Translations under genes and position numbers: made by a program
Shown: positions 7,840 through 15,618 of the stretch, piece by piece
Layout of the letters: each line of letters starts with the position of its first letter
How positions within the stretch are numbered: position 1 is the stretch's first letter
Origin: Pseudomonas coleopterorum
GTDB taxonomy: Bacteria; Pseudomonadota; Gammaproteobacteria; Pseudomonadales; Pseudomonadaceae
NCBI RefSeq assembly: GCF_900105555.1
Contig: NZ_FNTZ01000001.1
Span: 2,232,001 to 2,296,000, forward strand
DNA length: 64,000 nucleotides
Reading direction: 5' to 3'
The notes under the pieces: generated by a model
The model's database searches: none
The model's input: the letters and a program-made list of their open reading frames with translations, nothing else
What the model was told of the DNA's origin: nothing

Positions 7840-9480
7840 TCAGGCGCTGGACGCCTGCTGCTTGGCAATTTCCTGATTGCGCAGGATGAAGCGCTGCAAT
7901 TTGCCGCTGGGGGTCTTGGGTAGCTGCTCGACGAATTCGATCTCGCGCGGGTAGGCATGGGCGGCGAGCCGCTGACGCACGTGCAGGCGAAGGGTTTCGG
8001 CCAGCTCGGGGCCTGCCTCGAAACCCGCCTGCAGCACCACGAAAGCCTTGATGACTTCGGTGCGTTCCGGGTCGGGCTTGCCCACCACGGCGGCCTCGAC
8101 CACCGCCGGATGCTCGATCAAGGCGCTTTCCACATCGAAGGGCCCTACCCGGTAGCCTGAGGTGGTGATGACATCGTCGTTGCGCCCCACGAAACTGATG
8201 CTGCCGTCGGCATTGAGCTCGACGGTGTCGCCGCTCAGGTAATACTTGCCTTTGAACGCCTTGGTCGGCATCCCCAGGTAGCCGCCGAACCAGCACAACG
8301 GCGACCGCTCGCGGTCTACCGCCAGCACCCCGGGTTGACCGGCCTCCAGTTCATGCAGATCGGCGTCGAGCACCACGATGCGATGGCCAGGCACGGCAAA
8401 ACCGGCCGAGCCTTCGTGCACGGGATGATCGAGGTCGTGGTGGTTGCACAGCACCATGCCCAGCTCGGTCTGGCCGTAGTGATCGTGGACCACGACGCCC
8501 AGCTGTTCGGCGAACCAGCGGATTACCTGCGGATTGAGAGGCTCCCCGGCGCTGCTGGCAATCCGCAGTCGCCCGCGCACCCCGGCCGCGAAGCGATCGC
8601 CAGCAGCGATCAGCATGCGATAGGCCGTTGGCGACCCGGCGAGGTTGGTGATCGCGTACTTGTCGATCACTCGGCAGGTGCTATCGACCGTGAAGCCGCC
8701 GTCGTAGAACAAGGTAGCATGCCCCAGGGCCAGCGGGCCGGCCACGGCATAGTAGAGCCCATAGGCCCAACCCGGATCGGCCAGGTTCCAGAACCGATCG
8801 TCGCGGCGCAGTTGGACGGCATCGCGCAGATAGCCTTTGAACGCCAGCAACGCGCGCAGCGGCACTTCCAGCGGTTTTGCCGGCCCGGTGGTGCCGGACG
8901 TGCACATCAGCATGAAAGGCGCATTGCCTTCGAGCATCACGCGCTCGCATTCGCGGCTCTGCCCTTGCAGTGCCGTCCAGAAGTCGTGTTCGCCGACGCC
9001 TGGTGTGCTACAGCCCACGGTCATCACGTGGGGACGGTGATCGAGTTCGTCGAGCTTGGGGCGATTGTGCAGGTCGGTCACCACCCAATTGGCCCCCGAG
9101 CAATGCAGGCGCTGCTCGATGGCCTTGGGGCCGAACGCGGTAAACAGCGGCTGATAGACCGCGCCGATGCGCCACGTACCCAGTATCGCGATCAGCAGTT
9201 CGACCGTGCGTGGCATCAGCCCGGCGACGCGATCGCCCGGTTTGACGCCCTGACTGCGCAGGAAATTGCCGAACTGTGCCGCATGGGTCTGCAGCTGCTC
9301 GAAGGTGTACTGCGTGGCCACGCCCTGCTGCGACTCGCAATACAGGGCCACGGCCTGTTCGCCGAGGTGGCGGTCGCAGCATTCGACACAGGCATTGAGC
9401 TGATCGAGGGTGCCGTGCAGATCCTGCGCGGCAGTTTGCGGGTAATCGAACGCCTGGGCGGTAGTGAAATAATCGCGCAT
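7840..9480 (-). CDS. AMP-forming acyl-CoA synthetase
   Basis: 546 aa, ANL superfamily: activates a carboxylic acid with ATP to acyl-AMP and then to the CoA thioester. Motifs: P-loop MLMCTSGTTGPAKP, HYGQTE (adenine/acyl pocket), YYLSGD and GRNDDVI with hinge Asp, and the C-terminal catalytic Lys in KTPSGKLQR. It is the first gene of the acyl-CoA operon. The ATG at 9480 (MRDYFTTAQAF) was preferred because it follows cagggtcatgtg and begins the conserved region; an upstream extension of 33 residues is possible but looks non-coding. Acid specificity (short or medium chain) is not determinable. The 203 bases upstream hold no gene I can support and probably the operon promoter. Confidence 0.9.
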   Translation of the reverse strand: MRDYFTTAQAFDYPQTAAQDLHGTLDQLNACVECCDRHLGEQAVALYCESQQGVATQYTFEQLQTHAAQFGNFLRSQGVKPGDRVAGLMPRTVELLIAILGTWRIGAVYQPLFTAFGPKAIEQRLHCSGANWVVTDLHNRPKLDELDHRPHVMTVGCSTPGVGEHDFWTALQGQSRECERVMLEGNAPFMLMCTSGTTGPAKPLEVPLRALLAFKGYLRDAVQLRRDDRFWNLADPGWAYGLYYAVAGPLALGHATLFYDGGFTVDSTCRVIDKYAITNLAGSPTAYRMLIAAGDRFAAGVRGRLRIASSAGEPLNPQVIRWFAEQLGVVVHDHYGQTELGMVLCNHHDLDHPVHEGSAGFAVPGHRIVVLDADLHELEAGQPGVLAVDRERSPLCWFGGYLGMPTKAFKGKYYLSGDTVELNADGSISFVGRNDDVITTSGYRVGPFDVESALIEHPAVVEAAVVGKPDPERTEVIKAFVVLQAGFEAGPELAETLRLHVRQRLAAHAYPREIEFVEQLPKTPSGKLQRFILRNQEIAKQQASSA

Positions 9481-9683
9481 CACATGACCCTGCTTGTTGT
9501 TATGGGATCTGGGTGTTGTGAGATCGTTGTGACCCTGAAGGCACTGGCCGATAGTGATCCGCCCGTGCTTTCGCGACAATGTTTTCAGCGCTCAGGTCAT
9601 TTGAGCGGTTTAGCCAGTGCGAGTGTTTTCAATCCCGCATTCGCCGAGCACTGCGGCTGTTGCTGGCGTGCTGGAAGCCTCGT

Positions 9684-10646
9684 TCATTCCGTCTTTCGAC
9701 TCCGTGTCTTGCGCGGCGGCAGGCGCAGCAGGGCCAACTGGGCGTCCAGAGTCTCGGCGCGTGCCTGCTGGGCAGCGGCGGTTTGCAATGCTGACGCCTG
9801 CCCTGCTTGCGCGGCCTGAAGCTGGGCTTCGAGCTGCTGTCGCGCATGTTCCCCCTGCTCCACCGCCAATGCCGAACGTGCTTCACGGGCCGCCGCCTGT
9901 AGCTGTGTTTCGCCAAGCGCGATTTGCGCGTGCTCCAGACGCTTCTGCAACGCTTCGAGTTGCTTGTGTTGCTCACGGGCCTCGACGCTGCGTGCCTTAA
10001 GGTCTTCGCGGGCGCGATCGACTTCTCGGTGCGAGCGCTCTTCGACACCCCGCACGTAGGCCTCCTGAGCCAGGCGATTGTGCTCGGCCTGCTGCTGTTG
10101 CTCACGTAGCGCTTGCTGAAGGGCCGCTAGATCGGCCTGCAACTCGTTGCGCGCCCCCTGTAGCTCGACGCGCTGCTGTTGCAAGTCGTCGATCTGCTCC
10201 TGGCGCTGGGCCAGGAGTTTTTCCAGATCGGCCAGGCGAGTTTCGGCGTTTCCACGGGCCGTTTCCGCCTCGGCCACCTGGCGGCGAGCCTGGGCAGCGT
10301 CGCGGCGGGCTTGTTCCTCGACCTCCGCGACCCGCTCGTATTCTGCCGTCAACTGCTCACGCTGGGCCGCCAACGAGTGTTCGACAACACCTTGGGCCAG
10401 CGTCGTTGCCTGCTGCCAGATCGCAACGAACGCCTGGGCCACTTCAGCCGGCAGCCCCGGCAGCCGGGTCTCCCCGCGCAGCCGCTCGGCCAGGCGCTCC
10501 CACCACTGATCCAGCAAGGCGCCGACCCTGGCCGGGCTGCCACGACCCAGCTCCAGGCGCACGCGCTCAACCGTTGGCCGCTCTCCCCGGGCCAATACGG
10601 CGTCTGCCGCGGCAAATACATCATTTTCCGGTACGCCTACTGCCAT
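9684..10646 (-). CDS. KfrA-like DNA-binding coiled-coil protein
   Basis: 320 aa. The N-terminal about 60 residues (VFAAADAVLARGERPTVERVRLELGRGSPARV...) match the KfrA N-terminal helix-turn-helix domain. Residues from about 85 to 300 are an almost unbroken Gln/Ala/Glu/Arg-rich coiled coil, with a basic tail (LRLPPRKTRSRKTE). KfrA proteins are plasmid proteins that bind their own operator and form filaments aiding partition. Here the gene is divergent from a tyrosine recombinase and shares an AT-rich 80-base gap with it. The ggag site before the ATG at 10646 supports this start. Probable role: autoregulated DNA-binding/scaffold partner of the recombinase (inference). Confidence 0.85.
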   Translation of the reverse strand: MAVGVPENDVFAAADAVLARGERPTVERVRLELGRGSPARVGALLDQWWERLAERLRGETRLPGLPAEVAQAFVAIWQQATTLAQGVVEHSLAAQREQLTAEYERVAEVEEQARRDAAQARRQVAEAETARGNAETRLADLEKLLAQRQEQIDDLQQQRVELQGARNELQADLAALQQALREQQQQAEHNRLAQEAYVRGVEERSHREVDRAREDLKARSVEAREQHKQLEALQKRLEHAQIALGETQLQAAAREARSALAVEQGEHARQQLEAQLQAAQAGQASALQTAAAQQARAETLDAQLALLRLPPRKTRSRKTE

Positions 10647-10672
10647 GGCCTGCTCTCCGTTGGATTAGGTAT

Positions 10673-10689
10673 GATAATGAAAGATTATC
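10673..10689. promoter_or_regulatory. Inverted repeat in kfrA-like/integrase divergent region (candidate operator)
   Basis: GATAAT-N5-ATTATC, a perfect 6-bp inverted repeat, 27 bases upstream of the kfrA-like start and 61 upstream of the integrase ATG. The whole 10655-10735 gap is strongly AT-rich against a GC-rich background. KfrA proteins repress their own genes through such repeats, so this is the best operator candidate. A second small palindrome (ACGTT-G-AACGT, 10722-10732) abuts the integrase start. Confidence 0.45.
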
Positions 10690-10715
10690 CGACCTTATAA
10701 ATCTTAAACTAAGAA

Positions 10716-10721
10716 TATAAT
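10716..10721 (+). promoter_or_regulatory. Consensus -10 box (TATAAT) of the integrase gene
   Basis: A perfect TATAAT ends 12 bases before the integrase ATG at 10734. Transcription would start at about 10728-10730, leaving a leader of only a few bases and no Shine-Dalgarno sequence, so the mRNA may be leaderless. A TTATAA 15 bases upstream is a weak -35 candidate. Confidence 0.45.
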
Positions 10722-10733
10722 ACGTTGAACGTA

Positions 10734-11819
10734 ATGAATAATACAAATGACATTTTAGTGGTCGATGCAAAGCCTCTGGACCTGTATTCACCGGCGGAAA
10801 GCACCGCTCGTGCGGCCCAGGCTTTTGTTGCTGCGGGCACCGCCGCGAATACGGTACGCAGCTATCGCAGTGCCCTGGCGTACTGGTCTGCGTGGCTGAA
10901 GCTGCGTTACGACCAAGTGCTGGGGGATGCTGCACTGCCCGCGGCGGTGGCGGTTCAATTCGTTCTGGACCATCTGGCCCGGCCGCTGGAAGACGGCACC
11001 TGGAATCACCTGCTGCCCAACGCCATCGACGCCGCACTGGTCGAGGCCGGTGCCAAGTCACGGCTGGGTGCCTTGGCCTACAGCACCGTGCAGCATCGTC
11101 TGGCGGTGCTGGGCAAGTGGCATCGGGTGAAGGGCTGGGACAATCCGACCGAGTCGCCATCGCTCAAGACCCTGTTGCGCAATGCGCAGAAAGCCCAAGC
11201 ACGCCAGGGCGTGACCGTGCGCAAGAAAACGGCCATGGCCCTGGAGCCGCTGCAGGCCATGCTGGCAACCTGCACCGACGGCCTGCGCGGCACCCGCGAT
11301 CGCGCCCTGCTGCTGTTGGCCTGGAGTGGCGGTGGTCGACGCCGCTCCGAAGTGATCGGCCTACAGGTAGGTGATGTGCGGCGCTTGGATGCCGACACCT
11401 GGGTCTACAGCCTCGGTGCCACCAAGACCGACACCGCCGGCACGCGACGAGAGAAGCCCCTGCGCGGGCCAGCGGCTCATGCGTTGGCGGCGTGGCTGGC
11501 TGCCGCGCCGGCGACCACGGGCCCGCTGTTCCGTCGTCTGTACCGCGGCGACAAGGTGGCGAGCCAAGGCCTGGGCGGCGACCAGGTGGCGCGTATCGTC
11601 AAGCGCCGGGCTCAGCTTGCAGGTCTGGAGGGGGACTGGGCCGCCCACAGCCTGCGCTCGGGTTTCGTGACCGAAGCGGGCCGGCAGGGTGTGCCGCTGG
11701 GTGAGGTGATGGCGATGACCGAGCACCGCAGCGTGGCGACGGTCATGGGCTACTTCCAGGCCGGATCGTTGCTCAACAGCACCGCCACGCAACTGTTGAA
11801 AAGCAAAGGTGAGGAATGA
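10734..11819 (+). CDS. Tyrosine site-specific recombinase (integrase/XerD-like)
   Basis: 361 aa from the ATG at 10734 (a TTG at 10725 is the only close alternative). The N-terminal SAM-like core-binding domain (about 20-130, containing NTVRSYRSALAYWSAW) is followed by a catalytic domain with the full set of active residues: Arg in SGGGRRRSEVIGL, Lys in the beta-hairpin YSLGATKTD, HSLRSG, His in MTEHRSVATV, and nucleophile Tyr in MGYFQ. It should cut and rejoin DNA by a 3'-phosphotyrosine intermediate. It is divergent from the kfrA-like gene, and no tRNA gene, att repeat or cargo island is visible beside it. It therefore looks like a resident chromosomal recombinase rather than the end of an integrated element. 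Confidence 0.9.
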   Translation: MNNTNDILVVDAKPLDLYSPAESTARAAQAFVAAGTAANTVRSYRSALAYWSAWLKLRYDQVLGDAALPAAVAVQFVLDHLARPLEDGTWNHLLPNAIDAALVEAGAKSRLGALAYSTVQHRLAVLGKWHRVKGWDNPTESPSLKTLLRNAQKAQARQGVTVRKKTAMALEPLQAMLATCTDGLRGTRDRALLLLAWSGGGRRRSEVIGLQVGDVRRLDADTWVYSLGATKTDTAGTRREKPLRGPAAHALAAWLAAAPATTGPLFRRLYRGDKVASQGLGGDQVARIVKRRAQLAGLEGDWAAHSLRSGFVTEAGRQGVPLGEVMAMTEHRSVATVMGYFQAGSLLNSTATQLLKSKGEE

Positions 11820-11939
11820 GTTCTTGGCAGGTTGTTGAAAGATGGACGGAAACAAAGTCACCAGCGCCGGTCAATAGTCTGTCGACGTTGACGCTTGCGC
11901 GTATCACGTCGCCCTATTCGAACATCCAGGATAATCATT

Positions 11940-12263
11940 ATGACCACTTCCAAGCTGTTGCCTCGCCTTGCTCTCGCTGCCCTTTGCGCCTTGAGCGTAC
12001 CTGCCTTCGCAGCCGAAACCGGCGCCAAGGAAGAAAGCGTCACCTTGGACCGTCCAGGCAACGGTGATCATGAAATCAAAGAGGGCGACAAAGTGCCCGA
12101 CTCCTACAAGCGCAAGGAACTGGCGATCGATCCTGCCAAGCATGGCTTGAAGCAGCCCGACGAGAACGAGCAGTGGGTCGAGATCAAGGACAAGTACGTG
12201 CGCGTGAACATTCCCAACGGCACCATCGTCGAGATGATCGACAAGTCTTCGGTCAAGAAGTGA
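11940..12263 (+). CDS. RcnB-family periplasmic protein
   Basis: 107-aa precursor. A signal peptide (MTTSKLLPRLALAALCALSVPAFA) is followed by a charged linker and the RcnB-type C-terminal segment (GLKQPDENEQWVEIKDKYVRVNIPNGTIVEMI), in which RcnB proteins show the xxPPxGxxWVxxGxxYVLV pattern. RcnB of E. coli is a periplasmic protein needed for nickel/cobalt homeostasis; many homologues have unknown roles. The ATG at 11940 was chosen because it starts the signal peptide. It is 120 bases downstream of the integrase gene and unlikely to be functionally tied to it. A hairpin terminator follows. Confidence 0.75.
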   Translation: MTTSKLLPRLALAALCALSVPAFAAETGAKEESVTLDRPGNGDHEIKEGDKVPDSYKRKELAIDPAKHGLKQPDENEQWVEIKDKYVRVNIPNGTIVEMIDKSSVKK

Positions 12264-12269
12264 GTTTTT

Positions 12270-12306
12270 GGCCCCGGCTTGGGTAACTCCAGGCTGGGGC
12301 CGTTTG
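12270..12306 (+). terminator. Hairpin terminator after the RcnB-like gene
   Basis: Stem ggccccggcttgg / aggctggggcc (with G-U pairs), loop about 8 bases, followed by a short gttt run. It lies between convergent genes. The downstream T-run is weak, so termination strength is uncertain. Confidence 0.55.
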
Positions 12307-12339
12307 CTTGGGCACCTGGTTCGCGGCCGATGACCGCAC

Positions 12340-12807
12340 CTACGGGCGCTTGGCGTATTGCAGCGGCAACACCGTTGTCGACTTGATGCGCTCCATGGCG
12401 AAGGTCGAGCTGATGTCGGAAATGCCCTCCACCTGAATCAACCGTTTGTACACCGCGTCGTAGCCGGCGATGTCCGGTACCACGATGCGCAGCATGTAGT
12501 CGGTATCCCCCGCCATTCGATAGCACTCCACCACTTCGGGCAGTGCCTCGATGACCCTGTGAAAATCCTCCAGCCATTGCGCGTTGTGCCGTTGCGTACG
12601 TAGCTCGGCAAATACCGTTACGGCGACATTCAACTCGCGTGGATCGAGCAGCGCGACGCGCTGGGTGATGACCCCCTGCTGTTCGAGCTTCTGGATGCGA
12701 CGCCAGCAGGCGGTGCCGCCCAGGCCGATCTGCTCGGCGATGTCAGCCAGCGGACGGGTGCAGTCTGCTTGCAGGATGTCGAGGATGGCCATGTCGAACT
12801 TGTCCAT
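12340..12807 (-). CDS. Lrp/AsnC-family transcriptional regulator
   Basis: 155 aa. N-terminal winged HTH (DILQADCTRPLADIAEQIGLGGTACWRRIQKLEQQGVI) and C-terminal RAM/AsnC effector domain (VVECYRMAGDTDYMLRIVVPDIAGYDAVYKRLI). Lrp-type proteins form octamers and respond to amino acids. The ATG at 12807 (MDKFDMAILDIL) is the usual family start; a longer in-frame extension toward 12930 is AT-rich and probably the promoter. The gene is divergent from a cysteine-desulfurase-like gene, a typical arrangement for an Lrp-type activator and its target enzyme, so cysteine or another sulfur amino acid is a plausible effector (inference). Confidence 0.92.
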   Translation of the reverse strand: MDKFDMAILDILQADCTRPLADIAEQIGLGGTACWRRIQKLEQQGVITQRVALLDPRELNVAVTVFAELRTQRHNAQWLEDFHRVIEALPEVVECYRMAGDTDYMLRIVVPDIAGYDAVYKRLIQVEGISDISSTFAMERIKSTTVLPLQYAKRP

Positions 12808-12907
12808 GAAAATGCGAGCCTGAGTGGGTCTGTACGGGTGACTACAAGTATGCCGGAAAATCTTTCTCTTATATCGCCCATCCGCGCAATATTTTTGCGT
12901 ATTAATC

Positions 12908-12918
12908 CGGATGATCCG
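12908..12918. promoter_or_regulatory. Small palindrome between the Lrp and desulfurase-like genes
   Basis: CGGAT-G-ATCCG inside the AT-rich 184-base divergent region (12808-12991), which also contains long A/T tracts typical of Lrp-bound DNA. Candidate Lrp-family operator shared by both promoters; no promoter boxes can be assigned with confidence. Confidence 0.3.
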
Positions 12919-12991
12919 TACAGATATCAAATTTTTTCACCGCGTCCATCGCTAGCATAAGCAGTACGAAATCAGCACTGGTCGAGACGCT

Positions 12992-14134
12992 ATGCCTACC
13001 CTCCCCGTATACCTGGATTACGCCGCCACCACGCCCATCGACGATCATGTCATCAGCGCCATGCTGGCCTGCATGGGGCGCGACGCCGTCTATGGCAACC
13101 CCGCCTCCAGCGCCCACGCCTACGGCCAACAAGCGCGCCAGGCCGTTGAACTGGCACGGCGGCAAGTGGGCGAACTGATCAATGCTCCGGGCGAGGACAT
13201 CGTCTGGACTTCGGGCGCTACCGAGTCCAACAACCTGGCGATCAAGGGCTGTACCCGTCCCGGCGATCACATCATCACCAGCGTGCTGGAACACAAGGCG
13301 GTCATCGACACCGTGCGCGAGCAGCAGGCGGCCGGCTGCGAGGTCACCTGGCTCAGCCCCGACGAACGCGGGCTGATTCAACCACAGGCCGTGGCCTCGG
13401 CACTGCGACCCAATACGCGTCTGGTGTCGCTGATGTGGGTGAATAACGAGCTGGGCACACTGACTGACGTTCTGGAGATCGCACGCCGGGTACAGGCGCA
13501 TGGCGCGCTGCTGCATGTGGATGCCGCCCAGGCGGCTGGCAAGGTCGAGATCGACTTGGCTCAGGCCGGCATAGATCTGCTGTCCCTGTCCGCACACAAG
13601 TTGTATGGACCCAAAGGGATCGGCGCCCTCTATGTCGGGCCGCGCGCTCGCCCGGTACTGCGCGCACAAATGCATGGGGGTGGCCATGAACAGGGCCTGC
13701 GTTCAGGCACGCTGCCGACGCATCAGATTGTGGGCATGGGCGCAGCATTTGCCCAGGCCAGCGCGCAAATGCAGAGCGATAACCGGCAAATCCAGGCACT
13801 GGCCCAACGATTACGCGAAGGATTGCTGGCGCTGCCAGGCGTATCGCTCAACGGCTGCGCCGAGCAGCGGATTCCCCACACGCTCAACGTCTGCTTCGAC
13901 AACCCGACCTTTTCCATGCAGGCGGTGACCGGACGTATCGCGGTGTCTTCGACCTCGGCCTGTAATTCGGCAAGTGCCGCCGCGTCTCACGTGTTGTTGG
14001 CACTGGGTTTGAGCCCGGCTCAGGCGCTGAGCAGCCTGCGGGTGAGTCTGGGTCGCTATAGCACGCAGGGCGATGTCGACCGAGCCATTGCCGTCATCAA
14101 CGACGCCCTCCAAGCCCCCGCGCCTTTCTGGTGA
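12992..14134 (+). CDS. Cysteine desulfurase-family class V aminotransferase
   Basis: 380-aa PLP enzyme of the IscS/NifS group: releases sulfur from cysteine as an enzyme persulfide with alanine as by-product. Visible: N-terminal YLDYAATTPID, TSGATESNNLAIKG, His in VLEHKAVIDTV, LHVDAAQAAGK, PLP lysine in LSLSAHKLYGPKGIGALYV, and the mobile catalytic-Cys loop SSTSACNSASAAASHVLLALG. It is slightly shorter than IscS (about 404 aa), lacking the C-terminal tail used to dock IscU, and no isc or suf genes flank it. It is probably a secondary desulfurase or cysteine-catabolic enzyme controlled by the divergent Lrp-type regulator (inference). Selenocysteine lyase activity is an alternative. Confidence 0.87.
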   Translation: MPTLPVYLDYAATTPIDDHVISAMLACMGRDAVYGNPASSAHAYGQQARQAVELARRQVGELINAPGEDIVWTSGATESNNLAIKGCTRPGDHIITSVLEHKAVIDTVREQQAAGCEVTWLSPDERGLIQPQAVASALRPNTRLVSLMWVNNELGTLTDVLEIARRVQAHGALLHVDAAQAAGKVEIDLAQAGIDLLSLSAHKLYGPKGIGALYVGPRARPVLRAQMHGGGHEQGLRSGTLPTHQIVGMGAAFAQASAQMQSDNRQIQALAQRLREGLLALPGVSLNGCAEQRIPHTLNVCFDNPTFSMQAVTGRIAVSSTSACNSASAAASHVLLALGLSPAQALSSLRVSLGRYSTQGDVDRAIAVINDALQAPAPFW

Positions 14135-14175
14135 TCCCCCGGATCGCATGCATTCATCAAGGCCCCGCAATCCCC

Positions 14176-14262
14176 GTAGCAGCGGCGCAAGCCGCGTCCG
14201 GCCGCACCGCGTTCATTCAGGCACACCGCACACACCGCCGACGCGGCTCGCGCCGCTGCTAC
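14176..14262. repeat. REP pair (BIME-like inverted repeat)
   Basis: A GTAGCAGCGGCGCAAGCCGC unit at 14176 and its inverse ending at 14262 enclose about 40 bases, able to form a long hairpin. The same core and a similar spacer (ACCGC...CAGGCACACCGC) recur near 39.9 kb. These are typical intergenic REP elements of Pseudomonas, spread by RAYT transposases. The 278-base gap holding it otherwise contains only the upstream region of the next gene. Confidence 0.85.
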
Positions 14263-14412
14263 TACGACGGCGTACGCCTGCTTCGGCTTCAACGCGTTCA
14301 TGCAGGGGGGGCAAGAAGGATCCTGGGTGCTACCGTTCGTCGGAATTGCGGCACCGATCATGGCCATTCGCTGCCCAAATCTGCGTACCGATTCCTATAA
14401 CGGAGAAATACC

Positions 14413-14754
14413 ATGGTCACTCGCACGATTACTCGCTTTGCCCTCGTCGGCCTGCTGTCTGCCACCAGTATGTACGCGTTGGCCGGTTCGGTGCCTCCAG
14501 GCAAGGAAATCAGCCCTTCGTCGCCAACCACCAGCACTGACACCCGCACGGGCAACCAGATGGGCAGCGGTCGTACCAACGACGCCAACAGCAGCAGCGG
14601 CACCACCACCTCCGGCACCCCGAATGGCTCGGGCACCTTCAGCAATGGCACCGGCAACAGCAGCGGTAGCGGTGCTGTAGGCAGTGGCACTGGCAACGGC
14701 GCCAGCTCCGGCAAGGGCGCAGGCAGCGGCGCGGGTGGCAGCAGCGGTAACTGA
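14413..14754 (+). CDS. Exported low-complexity Gly/Ser/Thr/Asn-rich protein
   Basis: 113-aa precursor of unknown function. A signal peptide (MVTRTITRFALVGLLSATSMYALA) precedes about 90 residues of low-complexity sequence with no Cys and almost no hydrophobic residues. These are runs of SGSG, GTGN, SSG and, at the end, GKGAGSGAGGSSG. ggag lies 8 bases before the ATG. Such proteins are unstructured and may act as a surface or periplasmic filler or adhesin-like secreted peptide; nothing specific can be assigned. Length and repeats probably vary between strains because of the repetitive codons. Confidence 0.65.
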   Translation: MVTRTITRFALVGLLSATSMYALAGSVPPGKEISPSSPTTSTDTRTGNQMGSGRTNDANSSSGTTTSGTPNGSGTFSNGTGNSSGSGAVGSGTGNGASSGKGAGSGAGGSSGN

Positions 14755-14810
14755 TTCTGCGGCGGCTCGAGCGCATCGTGTTCGAGCCTTCTGCGTTGCC
14801 GTGATCGAAG

Positions 14811-14863
14811 CGGGTGGCTGGGCCAAGATGCGTATCACCGCATCCGCCCAGGCCACCCGTTTT
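14811..14863 (+). terminator. Strong intrinsic terminator before aroQ
   Basis: Long hairpin: CGGGTGGCTGGGC pairs with GCCCAGGCCACCCG (one bulge), the inner GATGCG pairs with CGCATC, followed by TTTT. It ends transcription from the Gly/Ser-rich gene; a smaller hairpin (GGCTCGA/TCGAGCC, 14764-14788) precedes it. Confidence 0.85.
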
Positions 14864-14966
14864 CACATCCATCCCTTTTACCGTTTTTTTGGGTATTCTT
14901 CCGGTCTCGATGCCACGCTGCAGCCGCCCTGCCCCATGGCCCCATCACCTCCGACCAGGAATCCCC

Positions 14967-15419
14967 ATGTCCCAGATCATCCTCGTACTCAATGGCCCCA
15001 ACCTGAACATGCTGGGCTTGCGTGAGCCTGCCGTGTACGGCCACGAAACCCTGGCCGATGTAGAAGCCATGGCGGTGCAGAGCGGCCAGGAATTGGGTCT
15101 GAGCATCGAATGTCGACAGACCAACCACGAAGGGCAAATGATCGACTGGATCCATCAGGCCCGCCAGCGCGTGGCCGGCATCGTCATCAACCCAGGTGCG
15201 TGGACCCATACCTCGATCGCCATTCACGATGCGTTGATCGCGTGCGAAGTACCGGTGCTGGAAGTGCACATCTCCAACGTCCACCGCCGGGAAGAATTCC
15301 GTCACCACTCCTTCGTCTCGAAAGTCGCGGTCGGCGTCATTGCCGGTTTCGGCACCCACGGCTACAAACTGGCGATCAGTCACTTCGCCAAATTGCTGAA
15401 CGCAAAGCGCGCCATCTGA
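14967..15419 (+). CDS. aroQ: Type II 3-dehydroquinate dehydratase
   Basis: 150 aa, the usual type II length. It dehydrates 3-dehydroquinate to 3-dehydroshikimate, third step of the shikimate pathway (or used in quinate catabolism), as a dodecamer. Visible: [20 protein letters not shown] with catalytic Tyr, [15 protein letters not shown] with catalytic Glu region, [17 protein letters not shown], and [15 protein letters not shown] with catalytic His. The ATG at 14967 fits the family start ([12 protein letters not shown]). In pseudomonads one aroQ copy normally precedes accB; here no accB follows, so this is probably an additional paralogue. Confidence 0.93.
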   Translation: MSQIILVLNGPNLNMLGLREPAVYGHETLADVEAMAVQSGQELGLSIECRQTNHEGQMIDWIHQARQRVAGIVINPGAWTHTSIAIHDALIACEVPVLEVHISNVHRREEFRHHSFVSKVAVGVIAGFGTHGYKLAISHFAKLLNAKRAI

Positions 15420-15510
15420 TCCGGTTTTTTCAGCGCCTTCTGGATCTGTTTTACCTTGTTCGAAACGTCCATAGTCACCTGAACGAAATTTCATGTTCTG
15501 GAGGTGTGTT

Positions 15511-15609
15511 ATGGACGGTGTGATCATGTTGACCATCATCACCGCTACGCTCGGCTCGTTCGGCTATGTGATGTACCTGATCCATAAGGAGAGCAAGGAA
15601 AACAAATAG
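15511..15609 (+). CDS. 32-residue single-span membrane protein
   Basis: Small gene preceded by a strong ribosome site (tctggaggtgtgtt then ATG). The product starts MDGVIMLTIITATLGSFGYV, continues MYLIHKESKENK, and has one hydrophobic helix (about residues 4-23) and a positively charged cytoplasmic tail. It lies alone in the gap between aroQ and the convergent poxB. No function can be assigned. The clear ribosome site, helix-plus-charged-tail design and isolated position support a real membrane microprotein. Confidence 0.65.
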   Translation: MDGVIMLTIITATLGSFGYVMYLIHKESKENK

Positions 15610-15618
15610 CCTGAGAAC

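Noticed and set aside
10655..11819. Genomic-island boundary at the recombinase gene
   Set aside because: No tRNA, no flanking direct repeat and no change to foreign-looking genes on either side.
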